This document shows, piece after piece, positions 25,884-33,292 of a DNA stretch of 64,000 bases. The translations under genes and the position numbers were made by a program. Source of the stretch: Bin16 sp965206315 (GTDB taxonomy: Bacteria > Chloroflexota > Dehalococcoidia > Lucifugimonadales > Australimonadaceae); contig OZ242210.1 in assembly GCA_965206315.1 (NCBI GenBank), positions 1,116,001-1,180,000 on the forward strand. Direction: 5' to 3'. Under the pieces are notes generated by a model. It ran no database searches. It saw only the letters and a list, made by a program, of their open reading frames with translations, and was not told the origin of the DNA. Positions within the stretch are counted from its first letter, which is position 1. Each line of letters opens with the position of its first letter.

Positions 25884-27124
25884 CGCCTGCCGAGCCTCAC
25901 GAAGAGCCCGCCGAGGATGAGGATGACCAGGACGACGAGGACGATGCCGAGCCATCCCCAGATGGTGGACTGGGCCACGGTCACGCGCAGCTCGAGGGAG
26001 GCGTTCGTGTCGGGGTGATCGGCGTGCAGGGTGACGAGGTAGTCGCCGGGGATGGCGTCGGCTGCCGGAAGGATGGTGGTGATGATGTCTATCTGCTGGT
26101 CGTTAGGCAGCGACGGGATAGGCGACTGCTGGAAGGTCACCTCCCAGCCCTGAGGAGGACTGGCACGCAGGTCGATGTCCGCAAGATCGCCGGTGCCGAA
26201 GTTGGTGAGGCGGAGCTTGGTGGAGGCCTCCTCACCTGCCGTGGCGTCCAGGTTGAGCAGGCCGGTATCCGTGCTGAGGAACACCTCCCCGCGCCCACGG
26301 ATGGACACCAGTAACGGGGCCTCCGCGTCGGACCCTCCCGCATCGTCCTCCACCTCGACCAAGACGAGGTAGTCGCCGGTGTCGGTGTTGCGCGGAGGGG
26401 TGACGCGCACGTCGACGCGCTCGTTGAGCGCGTCGCCCACGCTGATGCTGGAGATAACGCGCTCCTGGCCGAAGGAAGGGGAGAAGGTGATGTCCCAGCC
26501 AGCGGGCGACTGTCCGGTTTCATCAAGCACCCGGGCGGTGAGGTTGAAGGAGGTGTCCGCGCCGGTGTCGTTGTCGATGACGATCTCGAACTCGAACTGG
26601 CTGGTGGCAGGGCCGCTCAGGGCGGGGAAGGTCACGGTGATGGAGACGCCGGTGTCGGTGGGGGCGGGTGGCTCGGGCACCTCGATGGTGTAGCGGGCGC
26701 TGTCGTACTCGATGCTGCCGTCCGGTGAGGTGACGCGCAGGCCGAAAGAGTACTTACCTGCCGACGGGCGCTCGTCCGGGAGGTCGACGCGGAGGCGGAG
26801 GCTCTGGCTGGGGCCGGTGTCGTCGGGCGCAGGCGGCTCGACGACGATCTCGCCGACCTTGAAGTCGAAGAAGCGGTCCCAGACGGCGATGTCCCAGCCT
26901 GCCGGGATGTCGTCGAGCTCGATCTTGACAAGGCGGCGGTCCGACGTGGTGTTGTACAGGTCGACGGTGAGGTCGGTCCGGGTCTCACGGGGCCCCATCT
27001 CCAGCGAGCGGACGGCGGAGTCGAGCCGCACGTCGGCGGAGTCCTGGGCGAGCGCCGTCGTGGCGAGCAGGCCAAATGCGAAGGCGAGCGTGGTAAGCAC
27101 CAATAGCAGACGTCCGATACGCAT
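25880..27124 (-). CDS. Membrane-anchored surface protein with repeated NEW3-like beta domains
   Basis: 414 residues. A signal peptide ending ATTALA-Q (about residue 26) is followed by three Ig-like beta domains of the NEW3 (alpha-galactosidase-associated) type. Each has an N...PxGW core: DDIPAGWDIAVWD, SPAGWDITFSP and SPPQGWEVTFQ. A C-terminal helix (STIWGWLGIVLVVLVILILGGLFVRLGRR) anchors it with a short basic tail inside. The mature part is strongly acidic. It is the first gene of a three-gene unit with ATGA junctions to the ABC ATPase and permease, so it likely acts as the outer-face partner of that exporter; this is inference from position. Confidence 0.85.
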   Translation of the reverse strand: MRIGRLLLVLTTLAFAFGLLATTALAQDSADVRLDSAVRSLEMGPRETRTDLTVDLYNTTSDRRLVKIELDDIPAGWDIAVWDRFFDFKVGEIVVEPPAPDDTGPSQSLRLRVDLPDERPSAGKYSFGLRVTSPDGSIEYDSARYTIEVPEPPAPTDTGVSITVTFPALSGPATSQFEFEIVIDNDTGADTSFNLTARVLDETGQSPAGWDITFSPSFGQERVISSISVGDALNERVDVRVTPPRNTDTGDYLVLVEVEDDAGGSDAEAPLLVSIRGRGEVFLSTDTGLLNLDATAGEEASTKLRLTNFGTGDLADIDLRASPPQGWEVTFQQSPIPSLPNDQQIDIITTILPAADAIPGDYLVTLHADHPDTNASLELRVTVAQSTIWGWLGIVLVVLVILILGGLFVRLGRR

Positions 27125-27186
27125 ACTTCCGGTTACCTCACGATGTTGTTCGTTCTACGGGCGCCCGAACGAGCGTCCAACTCCCA

Positions 27187-27192
27187 ATTATA
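27187..27192 (-). promoter_or_regulatory. -10 box of the NEW3-ABC operon
   Basis: A perfect TATAAT reads on the minus strand at 27192-27187, 62 bases before the NEW3 start. The -35 region 17 bases upstream is weak (CTGACA lies too close to serve). Confidence 0.5.
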
Positions 27193-27282
27193 CCGCCTGT
27201 CAGCGGGGCGAGAGAGCCGCCGCGGAACAGGTGGGCAGTCTCCCCGAAATGCTGTACGTCCGACAGGCGTTGGCGGTTCTCC

Positions 27283-28059
27283 TCATTCTGCGGCTTTGGC
27301 CTCTTCCCAGAGCGCGAGTTTGGCGTCAACCGGCATCTCGGCGAGCGTGCTGCCGTCCCGGCGCAGGGCGTCCTCGACGTGCTGGAAGCGCGCGGCGAAA
27401 CGGTCGTTCGCGCCGCGCAGGGCCTGCTCCGCGTCGATGTCCATGCGGTGCGCCGCGGCAACGAGCGCAAGGAGCAGGTCGCCGAACTCTTCCTCGCGAC
27501 GCTGAGGGCTTTCGCTGTCGCGGAGTTCGCCTGCTTCCTCGGCGACCTTGTCGAACACGGCGTCCGGGTCATCCCAGTCGAAACCGGCCCTCCGGGCACG
27601 GCTGAGGACGGACTGCGCATACGCGAGGGCGGGCATGGCGCGGGAGACGCCGGCGAGCATGGAGCGGTCTCCCTCGCCCTTCTTCGAGCGCTCCTCGGCC
27701 TTCAGGCGCTCCCACTGCCCGGTGACCTCGGTTGCGGTGCGCGGGGTGCTGTCCTCGAAGACGTGGGGGTGGCGGCGAACGAGTTTCTCGTTGAGCTGAG
27801 CGGCGACGTCGTCCATCGTGAACGCGCCCTCGTCCGCGCCGATCTGCGCGTGGAAGACGACGTGGAGGAGGAGGTCGCCGAGCTCCTCGACGAGCGCCGC
27901 GCGCTCGCCGGACGCCATCGCGTCGAGGGCCTCGTAGGTCTCCTCCAGCAGCGAGCCGCGGAGCGAGTCGTGGGTCTGCTCGAGGTCCCACGGGCAGCCG
28001 GAGACGGGGTCGCGCAGGCGGCGCATCGTTTCCAGGAGGACGTCGAAGGTGTCGGACAA
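27283..28059 (-). CDS. mazG: Nucleoside triphosphate pyrophosphohydrolase MazG
   Basis: 258 residues if translation starts at the TTG at 28059, preceded by GGAG at six bases; the longer open frame upstream runs into the divergent gene and is rejected. It has the MazG start FDVLLETMRRLRDPVSGCPWDLEQTHDSL, then EETYEALDAM...EELGDLLLHVVFHAQI (first EExxE/ExxD metal site) and, in the second half, EEAGELRD...EEEFGDLLLALV. Tandem MazG domains hydrolyse (d)NTPs, including damaged ones and possibly the pool that feeds ppGpp. A perfect TATAAT 31 bases upstream serves it. Confidence 0.92.
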   Translation of the reverse strand: MSDTFDVLLETMRRLRDPVSGCPWDLEQTHDSLRGSLLEETYEALDAMASGERAALVEELGDLLLHVVFHAQIGADEGAFTMDDVAAQLNEKLVRRHPHVFEDSTPRTATEVTGQWERLKAEERSKKGEGDRSMLAGVSRAMPALAYAQSVLSRARRAGFDWDDPDAVFDKVAEEAGELRDSESPQRREEEFGDLLLALVAAAHRMDIDAEQALRGANDRFAARFQHVEDALRRDGSTLAEMPVDAKLALWEEAKAAE

Positions 28060-28089
28060 GGGAGGCTCCGCAAGGAGTAAGGTGCGCGG

Positions 28090-28117
28090 ATTATAGCGGA
28101 GCGGGGCGGGATAGAAT
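28090..28117. promoter_or_regulatory. Divergent -10 boxes of mazG and the DUF1461 gene
   Basis: TATAAT reads on the minus strand at 28095-28090 (for mazG). TAGAAT reads on the plus strand at 28112-28117, only six bases before the ATG at 28124. The two face away within 64 bases, and neither has a good -35 box. Confidence 0.5.
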
Positions 28118-28123
28118 CGGAGG

Positions 28124-29053
28124 ATGGAGCGGTTTTTCAAAGAGCCGTGGCGCATCGCGGGGTGGGTCGCTGCAGTGGCGCTGGGGTTGCTGCTGGTGAC
28201 GACGGCGGTGCGGTGCGCGGCTGAGAGCCTGCCGCTGTACGAGGCGTTGTTCGAGCGGCACTCGGTTTCAGAGCGGACGGGCATCACGCCGGAAGGGCTC
28301 GCGCACATGGGGCGGGAGGTGCAGGCGTACTTCGCGAACGGCAGCGACGACCCGCTGCTGGTCGAGGTGGAGGTCCAGGGCGTGCCGCGCACACTGTTCA
28401 ACGAGAACGAAGTCTCGCACATGGCGGACGTGAAGGACCTCTTCCTGCGCGTCTACCGCGTGCAATGGCTGTCGGCCGTCCTGCTCGTCGTGCTCACGCT
28501 GCTGGCAGCATGGCGTCTGCGCAGAGGCGCCTATCTCGTCATCGCATCGTGGCTGCGGCGGGGCGCGGCGCTTACCGCAGTAATCATCCTCGTCCTAGGA
28601 CTGCTGAGCGTCGTGGCGTTCCGGCAGGTGTTCACGGTCTTCCACTACATCGGGTTCCCGCAGGGGAACTGGGTGTTCGACCCGCGCACGGAGTACCTCG
28701 TGCAGGTGTTCCCGTTCGGTTTCTGGCGGGACATCACGCTGCTCATCGGCGCGTTCATCCTGCTGGGGACGGCGGTGCTGTGGGGCGTGGGGGGTGCGCT
28801 GCGCAGGTACGGCAGCCGGGAGCGTCCGCCTGCGCAGGAGTCTCCGGAACTCACGTGCCTGCGCATCTATCAGAACGAGCCGGAGGCACGCCTGGCGGAG
28901 GGTCTGCTGCACGATGCCGGGATCAGGTCAGTGGTGCGTCCGGAGCTCGGGGGTTACGGCACTTGGGGCCAGAACCCACTCAGCCTTCACGGTCTGTGGG
29001 TGCTGCGGACGGATGAGGAGGAGGCGCGGGCGTTGCTGGGAGGGGACTGCTAG
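28124..29053 (+). CDS. DUF1461 (TIGR01906) integral membrane protein fused to a DUF2007 domain
   Basis: 309 residues. Four transmembrane helices (about 12-33, 115-133, 148-168 and 205-226) enclose an outer loop with the TIGR01906 signature: GITPEGLAHMGREVQAYF and LFNENEVSHMADVKDLF. After a Pro-rich linker, residues about 246-305 (LTCLRIYQNEPEARLAEGLLHDAGIRS...LWVLRTDEEEARALL) form a DUF2007-type domain, a small fold named for a putative signal-transducing role. Function is unknown for both parts. The GGAGG is flush against the ATG, too close for a normal ribosome binding site, and a TAGAAT lies just upstream, so the mRNA could be leaderless. Confidence 0.82.
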   Translation: MERFFKEPWRIAGWVAAVALGLLLVTTAVRCAAESLPLYEALFERHSVSERTGITPEGLAHMGREVQAYFANGSDDPLLVEVEVQGVPRTLFNENEVSHMADVKDLFLRVYRVQWLSAVLLVVLTLLAAWRLRRGAYLVIASWLRRGAALTAVIILVLGLLSVVAFRQVFTVFHYIGFPQGNWVFDPRTEYLVQVFPFGFWRDITLLIGAFILLGTAVLWGVGGALRRYGSRERPPAQESPELTCLRIYQNEPEARLAEGLLHDAGIRSVVRPELGGYGTWGQNPLSLHGLWVLRTDEEEARALLGGDC

Positions 29054-29271
29054 CCGCAGCCGCAGGAGCCGCCGCAACATGCGCTGCTGAGCGGGCCGAC
29101 GGGGGAGGGGCCTGCGCCTGCGCCCACGGCAACGGGGGCGGCAAAGAGCGAGAGGACGCGCTTGGCCTCCTCGCCGCAGTCCGGGCAGTCGCTCACATGG
29201 GCCGCGGACATGGGCTGTAGCCGCTCGAAGCGGGCGTCGCAGCCATCACAGAGGTACTCGTACAGGGGCAT
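29050..29271 (-). CDS. FmdB-family zinc-ribbon protein
   Basis: 73 residues from the ATG at 29271 (MPLYEYLCDGCDARFE), with GGCAAGGAGAGA upstream. Two CxxC pairs (CDGC near 8-11 and CPDC near 29-32) form a zinc ribbon of the FmdB/putative regulatory protein family. The C-terminus is a Cys/Gly tail, ACCGGSCGCG, which may bind a further metal. Its stop and that of the convergent gene share the palindrome CTAG (29050-29053). Confidence 0.88.
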   Translation of the reverse strand: MPLYEYLCDGCDARFERLQPMSAAHVSDCPDCGEEAKRVLSLFAAPVAVGAGAGPSPVGPLSSACCGGSCGCG

Positions 29272-29370
29272 GGCTCTCTCCTTGCCAACGGGGACATAGT
29301 ACACGATTCGAGGCGTCAGCAGGATGCATGCCTCAGCCGACGGGTGCGCGACCTAGCAGTCGCCTCCTGG

Positions 29371-29390
29371 ATTCCAGCCTTCGCTGGAAT
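29371..29390. repeat. ATTCC-N10-GGAAT palindrome
   Basis: ATTCCAGC and GCTGGAAT pair around CTTC. The layout is that of dRS3/REP-like intergenic elements and resembles the last unit of the repeats at 22-24 kb. It lies 5 bases after the stop of the 29396 gene on the minus strand and may also act as its 3' hairpin. Confidence 0.6.
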
Positions 29391-29395
29391 GACGG

Positions 29396-30079
29396 TTACC
29401 CGCGGAAGCGATAGCCGACGTTCCAGACGGTGTCTATGAACGTGTGGGAGGCGTCCTCGATCTTGCTGCGGAGACGGCGGATGTGGACGTCGACGGTGCG
29501 GGTGCCGCCGAAATACTGGTAGCCCCAGACCTGCTCCAGCAGCGTTTCGCGGCTGTAGACACGGCCGGGATTGGCAGCCATGAGCTTGAGGAGCTCGTAC
29601 TCCTTGAAGGCGAGCACGACGGGTCTGCCAGCGAGGTAGACGTCGTAGCGGCTGGGGTTGATGACGAGGTCGCCGACGCGGATCACGCCGGGTTCGTCGG
29701 GCGGAGCCTTGCGTTCCAGCTGCTTGTTGATGCGGATGGCGAGTTCGCCTGTCTCCCAGGGCGCAACGATGAAGTCGTCCGCAGAGATGCTGAGGTCCGG
29801 GGCCTGCAGGTGGCTCCGGGAGAGCACCGCGATGACCGGGCACGGGCTCTTGGCGTAGCTCCGGGACAGCGATTCCGCACGATGGCGGTCGGCGTCGACG
29901 AGATCGAGGACGAAGGCGTGGGGTTCGTTCACTTCGTCCACGGGACCGAAACGGACTCCTTCCCGGCGGAGGCTCTCCAACAGATCAGCGCTGGGCGTGC
30001 GGGCGTCGTAGAGGATGCCGACGGAAAGCTCGGCGCGCCAGGACGCGGCGCGGTCGCGGAATGCGCCGGCGTCTACCAC
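29396..30079 (-). CDS. OmpR-type winged-helix regulator with a degenerate receiver domain
   Basis: About 227 residues from a GTG at 30079 that overlaps the cysM end by 7 bases; an ATG at 30157 would overlap by 85 bases and is less likely. The C-terminal OmpR/PhoB wing is clear: VLAFKEYELLKLMAANPGRVYSRETLLEQVWGY, then TRTVDVHIRRLRSKIE and VGYRFRG. The N-terminal receiver fold lacks the acidic pair after strand 1 (GILYDARTPS), has an aspartate in FVLDLVD, and reads ADDFIVAPWETGE where the conserved Lys-Pro is expected, so phosphorylation switching is doubtful. No histidine kinase is nearby. Probably an atypical, ligand- or redox-sensing regulator of the upstream sulfur genes. Confidence 0.82.
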   Translation of the reverse strand: MVDAGAFRDRAASWRAELSVGILYDARTPSADLLESLRREGVRFGPVDEVNEPHAFVLDLVDADRHRAESLSRSYAKSPCPVIAVLSRSHLQAPDLSISADDFIVAPWETGELAIRINKQLERKAPPDEPGVIRVGDLVINPSRYDVYLAGRPVVLAFKEYELLKLMAANPGRVYSRETLLEQVWGYQYFGGTRTVDVHIRRLRSKIEDASHTFIDTVWNVGYRFRG

Positions 30080-31011
30080 CAGACCTTGCCCTGCACTTTC
30101 TCCCGCAGCCCGGCAGGGTCTTCGTCCGTCCAGAGGCCGGTGCTCAGGTACTTCCATCCGCCATCGGCGAAGAGACAGACGATGTGCGCGTCCGAGACGC
30201 GGGCCGCCACGCGCTGCGCTGCCGCGAGGACGGCACCGGAGGAGACGCCGGCGAAGACGCCCTCCTTATGGAGCACTTCAGCGGTCTTCTGAAAGCTCTC
30301 CTCGCCGCTGACCATGATGCGCCCGTCGAGCAGCGAGAGGTCCAGTATGGGAGGGACGAACCCTTCTTCCAGGCTGCGGAGCCCCTGGATGCGGTCGTCT
30401 ATCTCGGGGGCGGCAGCGATGACCTCTACGGCGGGGTTGAACTCCTTGAGGCGGCGCCCCACGCCCATGAGGGTGCCCCCGGTGCCGAGTCCGGCGACGA
30501 AGTGCGTCACCTCGGGGAGGTCGCGGAGTATCTCGGGCGCCGTGGTCTCATAGTGGGCCTGCGGGTTCGCGGCGTTGCCGTACTGGTAGAGCATCACGTA
30601 GCGATCGTCCGCAGCGGCCATCTCCTGTGCAAGCGCGATGGAGCCGTTGGAGCCGCCGTCTCCGGGAGAGTAGACGATCTCCGCTCCGTAAGCGGAGAGG
30701 AGCTGGCTGCGCTCCACGCTGACGTTGTCCGGCATGACGGCGGTGAAGCGGTAGCCGAGGCGGTGCGTCACCATCGCAAGGGAGATGCCGGTGTTGCCGC
30801 TGGTGGGCTCCAGCAGGACTTTGTCCCGGGAGAGGATGCCGTCGCTCAGGGCAGCCTGCACCATGGCGCGCGCGATCCTGTCCTTCACGGAGCCCGTGGG
30901 GTTATTGCCCTCCAACTTCGCGTAGATGCGGACGGAGGGCGTGGGGCTGAAGGTTGGCAGTTCGACGAGCGGGGTGTTGCCGATGGCTTCGATGAGGTTG
31001 CCGCTGCGCAT
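30073..31011 (-). CDS. cysM: Cysteine synthase, CysM type (O-phosphoserine-like)
   Basis: 312 residues, fold-type II PLP enzyme. NLIEAIGNTPLVELP, the PLP lysine K43 in PTGSVKDR, PTSGNTG and GLGTGGTLMGVG are the family marks. The segment GLRSLEEGFVP (R212) and the C-terminal DGGWKYLSTG closely follow the mycobacterial CysM as I remember it, where that arginine selects O-phosphoserine and sulfur comes from the thiocarboxylated carrier CysO. It makes L-cysteine. The moeB gene upstream fits carrier activation, though no cysO or mec is in sight. Confidence 0.9.
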   Translation of the reverse strand: MRSGNLIEAIGNTPLVELPTFSPTPSVRIYAKLEGNNPTGSVKDRIARAMVQAALSDGILSRDKVLLEPTSGNTGISLAMVTHRLGYRFTAVMPDNVSVERSQLLSAYGAEIVYSPGDGGSNGSIALAQEMAAADDRYVMLYQYGNAANPQAHYETTAPEILRDLPEVTHFVAGLGTGGTLMGVGRRLKEFNPAVEVIAAAPEIDDRIQGLRSLEEGFVPPILDLSLLDGRIMVSGEESFQKTAEVLHKEGVFAGVSSGAVLAAAQRVAARVSDAHIVCLFADGGWKYLSTGLWTDEDPAGLREKVQGKVWW

Positions 31012-31073
31012 AGCCGTAGGCGGTCTTCGTGCAGGCGCGGCGCTACGTGGGGACGCGGGCCGCTGCGCCTGCC

Positions 31074-31922
31074 TCAGTGAGCCGCTGCGACACCCTCCTG
31101 GTCAGGCGCTGGGGCGAGGCCGCAGAACACCTCGTAGTCGATGAGCTCCGTCACGGTAGGCTCGTCGCCGCAGAGCGGGCACGAGGGGTTCCGGCGCGCA
31201 CGGACGACGCGGAACTCCATGTTGAGCGCGTCCACGAGCAGCAGGCGTCCGGTGAGCGTTTCGCCGATGCCGAGGATGAGCTTGACCGTCTCCGTGGCCT
31301 GGATGCTGCCGATGGTGCCCGTGAGCGCTCCGAGCACTCCGGCCTCTGCGCAGTTGGGGACGAGGCCGGGCGGCGGGGGCTCGGGGAAGAGGCAGCGGTA
31401 GCAGCCCCTGCCCGGCTCGTAGACGGAGACCTGCCCATCGAAGATGAGGATGCTGCCGTCCACGATGGGCTTCCCGCTGAGGTAGGCGGCGTCGTTCACG
31501 AGGTAGCGGGTGGCGAAGTTGTCCGCGCCGTTCACGACGATGTCGTACTGCGCGATGAGGTCCATCGCGTTCTCCGCGTTGATGGGGAACTCGTGGGGAA
31601 CGACGCTGACGTCCGGGTTGTAGCGCTTGAGCGTCTGGATGGCGGACTCGACCTTCGGCATGCCAACCGTCTCGCTGTTGTGCAGGACCTGTCGCTGGAG
31701 GTTGCTGAGGTCGACCACGTCGAAGTCCACGAGTCCGATGGTGCCGACACCGGCGAGAGCGAGGTAGAGTGCGACCGGGCCGCCGAGGCCGCCGGCGCCA
31801 ACGACGAGCACCTTCGCGTCCATGAGCCTGCGCTGCCCGCTGCTGCCGATCTGCGGCATGATGATGTGCCTGCTGTAACGCTTGACCTGTTCAGGCGTCA
31901 GCTGGGGGGCGGTGGTAGTCAT
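31074..31922 (-). CDS. moeB: E1-like adenylyltransferase MoeB/ThiF/HesA
   Basis: 282 residues without a rhodanese domain. The crossover arginine segment RYSRHIIMPQIGSSGQRRL opens the protein, then the ATP site VLVVGAGGLGGPVALYLALAGVG and VDFDVVDLSNLQRQ. NCAEAGVLGALTG carries the putative catalytic cysteine. Zinc is held by CYRC and CPLC. It adenylates the C-terminal Gly-Gly of a ubiquitin-like sulfur carrier (MoaD, ThiS or CysO). Position between an Rrf2 regulator and cysM favours CysO or a shared carrier. It precedes cysM by 62 bases on the same strand. Confidence 0.92.
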   Translation of the reverse strand: MTTTAPQLTPEQVKRYSRHIIMPQIGSSGQRRLMDAKVLVVGAGGLGGPVALYLALAGVGTIGLVDFDVVDLSNLQRQVLHNSETVGMPKVESAIQTLKRYNPDVSVVPHEFPINAENAMDLIAQYDIVVNGADNFATRYLVNDAAYLSGKPIVDGSILIFDGQVSVYEPGRGCYRCLFPEPPPPGLVPNCAEAGVLGALTGTIGSIQATETVKLILGIGETLTGRLLLVDALNMEFRVVRARRNPSCPLCGDEPTVTELIDYEVFCGLAPAPDQEGVAAAH

Positions 31923-31992
31923 CTCTTCTCCTCTCGTTCGTAACGCGCTCGGCGGCGCGCCGTGCCTCTTGCCGAGCTGCTGTCGTGCGGGT

Positions 31993-32436
31993 TCAGGATG
32001 CGAATGTCAGGGGGGCTGCTGCACGCGCGTGCTGGCGTTCGGCCAGATCGGCGATGGTAGTCGTGGTCAGGACGGCGTGGATGGCTTCCTCGACGTCGCG
32101 CCAGATGTCGCGCTGAGCACAACAGCCCGAGAGCGCGCACTCGGTTGCGTCGTCGATACACTCCAGGGGAGGATTGCGTCCGTCGAGCGTTGCGACGACC
32201 TCATCGAGGGTGATATCGGCAGCCGCGCGCGCCAAGACGTGGCCTCCCTGCGGGCCCCTCCGGCTCGTGATGAGTCCGAACTTGTTCAGCGTGGTCAGCA
32301 CCTGGTCAAGATAGGGTTCGGGGATGCCCTGGCGTCCGGCGATGTCCGCGGTGCGGACAGGGCGGTGCGCGTCCGGCTGCCCGGCGAGGTCCACCAGGGC
32401 CCTCACTCCGTAGTCCACTTTCATCGGGATCCGCAT
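31993..32436 (-). CDS. Rrf2-family transcriptional regulator with iron-sulfur cysteines
   Basis: 147 residues (ATG 32436; a second ATG at 32424 gives MKVDYGVRAL). The N-terminal wing is typical: VRTADIAGRQGIPEPYLDQVLTTLNKFGLITSRRGPQGGHVLAR. Cysteines at 93, 100 and 105/106 follow the IscR spacing and could hold a [2Fe-2S] cluster. Rrf2 proteins (IscR, CymR, NsrR) govern Fe-S assembly, cysteine synthesis or nitric oxide response. As the first gene before moeB and cysM it should regulate sulfur supply, and probably itself. Confidence 0.92.
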   Translation of the reverse strand: MRIPMKVDYGVRALVDLAGQPDAHRPVRTADIAGRQGIPEPYLDQVLTTLNKFGLITSRRGPQGGHVLARAAADITLDEVVATLDGRNPPLECIDDATECALSGCCAQRDIWRDVEEAIHAVLTTTTIADLAERQHARAAAPLTFAS

Positions 32437-32477
32437 AGCCGTCCCCTCACCGAGCCGTCAACCGCCTTAACGGGCTG

Positions 32478-32507
32478 ATGATACCTGCTGCTCAAGGGTA
32501 AAGTCCA
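32478..32507 (-). promoter_or_regulatory. Candidate promoter of the Rrf2-moeB-cysM operon
   Basis: On the minus strand TGGACT (32507-32502) and TATCAT (32483-32478) are 18 bases apart, and the Rrf2 start lies 41 bases further. The region TTAAGTGGACTTTACCC around the -35 could hold an Rrf2 site, but I see no clean dyad. Confidence 0.45.
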
Positions 32508-32586
32508 CTTAACCAGTCGACAATGCGCCGCTCAGGAGAAGCCGGAAGTAGCAGGAGACAGCCTCGTCTGCTATCATCTGTCGTCA

Positions 32587-32606
32587 GCCCCGTTGAGGAA
32601 CGGGGC
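32587..32606 (+). promoter_or_regulatory. Perfect hairpin in the rplY leader
   Basis: GCCCCGTT and AACGGGGC form an 8-bp stem with a GAGG loop, 20 bases before the rplY ATG and just ahead of its GGAAGG ribosome binding site (32615-32620). A possible TATCAT -10 box is at 32572-32577, which would put the hairpin at the very 5' end of the mRNA. Confidence 0.55.
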
Positions 32607-32626
32607 ACGTTTATGGAAGGCGCATC

Positions 32627-33283
32627 ATGGACGAAGTACGGATCGCGGCGGAGGAGCGCGTGGCGCTCGGCAAGAAAGTGAAAGCGCTCCGGCGCTCCGG
32701 CATCACCCCCATCCACGTCTACGGACCGGGGGGGCCGTCGCTCTCATTGCAGTCCGACACCTACGATCTCGTTCACGCGCTGGGAGTCGTCGGGCAGACG
32801 AGCCCGATGACGGTGCAGGTGGGCGGCGACGAGCACTTCGTCATGGTCCAGCACATCCAGCGGCACCCGGTGAACGAACGGCTGCTGCACGTCGACCTGC
32901 TCCGTGTGTCGCGCACGCAGCACATCCACGCTTCGGTGCCGCTGCACTTCGAAGGAGAGGCGCCGGGCGCCCGCGCAGCAGGCGCGACCCTCTCCGAGGA
33001 CCTGCACGAGCTGGCCGTCGAGGCGCTGCCGACCGACATCCCGCACGCCATCGTCGTGGATCTCGCCGCTCTCAGCGACTCCGACTCGGTCATCCACGCG
33101 GGCGACTTGGAACTGCCCGCCGGCGTCACGATGGTCACTGACCCGGGCGCTTACGTGGCGCGCATCATCACGCACGCGGTCGTCGCCGAGGAAGAAGAGG
33201 AAGCCGGGGAGGAGGCCGCAGCAGAAGCTCCGGCTGCCGCCGAGGAACCCGCTGCCGCCGAGGAAGACGCCTCCTCGGAGTAA
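32627..33283 (+). CDS. rplY: 50S ribosomal protein L25 (TL5/Ctc type)
   Basis: 218 residues. The N-terminal 5S rRNA-binding domain (1-90) includes GKKVKALRRSGITPIHVYG and VQHIQRHPVNERLLHVDLLRVS; the C-terminal beta domain (95-185) is the TL5/Ctc type. An acidic Ala/Glu tail (about 186-218) is usual in this lineage of L25. It binds 5S rRNA on the large subunit. A hairpin precedes it. It ends 9 bases from the convergent fmt stop. Confidence 0.95.
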   Translation: MDEVRIAAEERVALGKKVKALRRSGITPIHVYGPGGPSLSLQSDTYDLVHALGVVGQTSPMTVQVGGDEHFVMVQHIQRHPVNERLLHVDLLRVSRTQHIHASVPLHFEGEAPGARAAGATLSEDLHELAVEALPTDIPHAIVVDLAALSDSDSVIHAGDLELPAGVTMVTDPGAYVARIITHAVVAEEEEEAGEEAAAEAPAAAEEPAAAEEDASSE

Positions 33284-33292
33284 GCGAACCCG

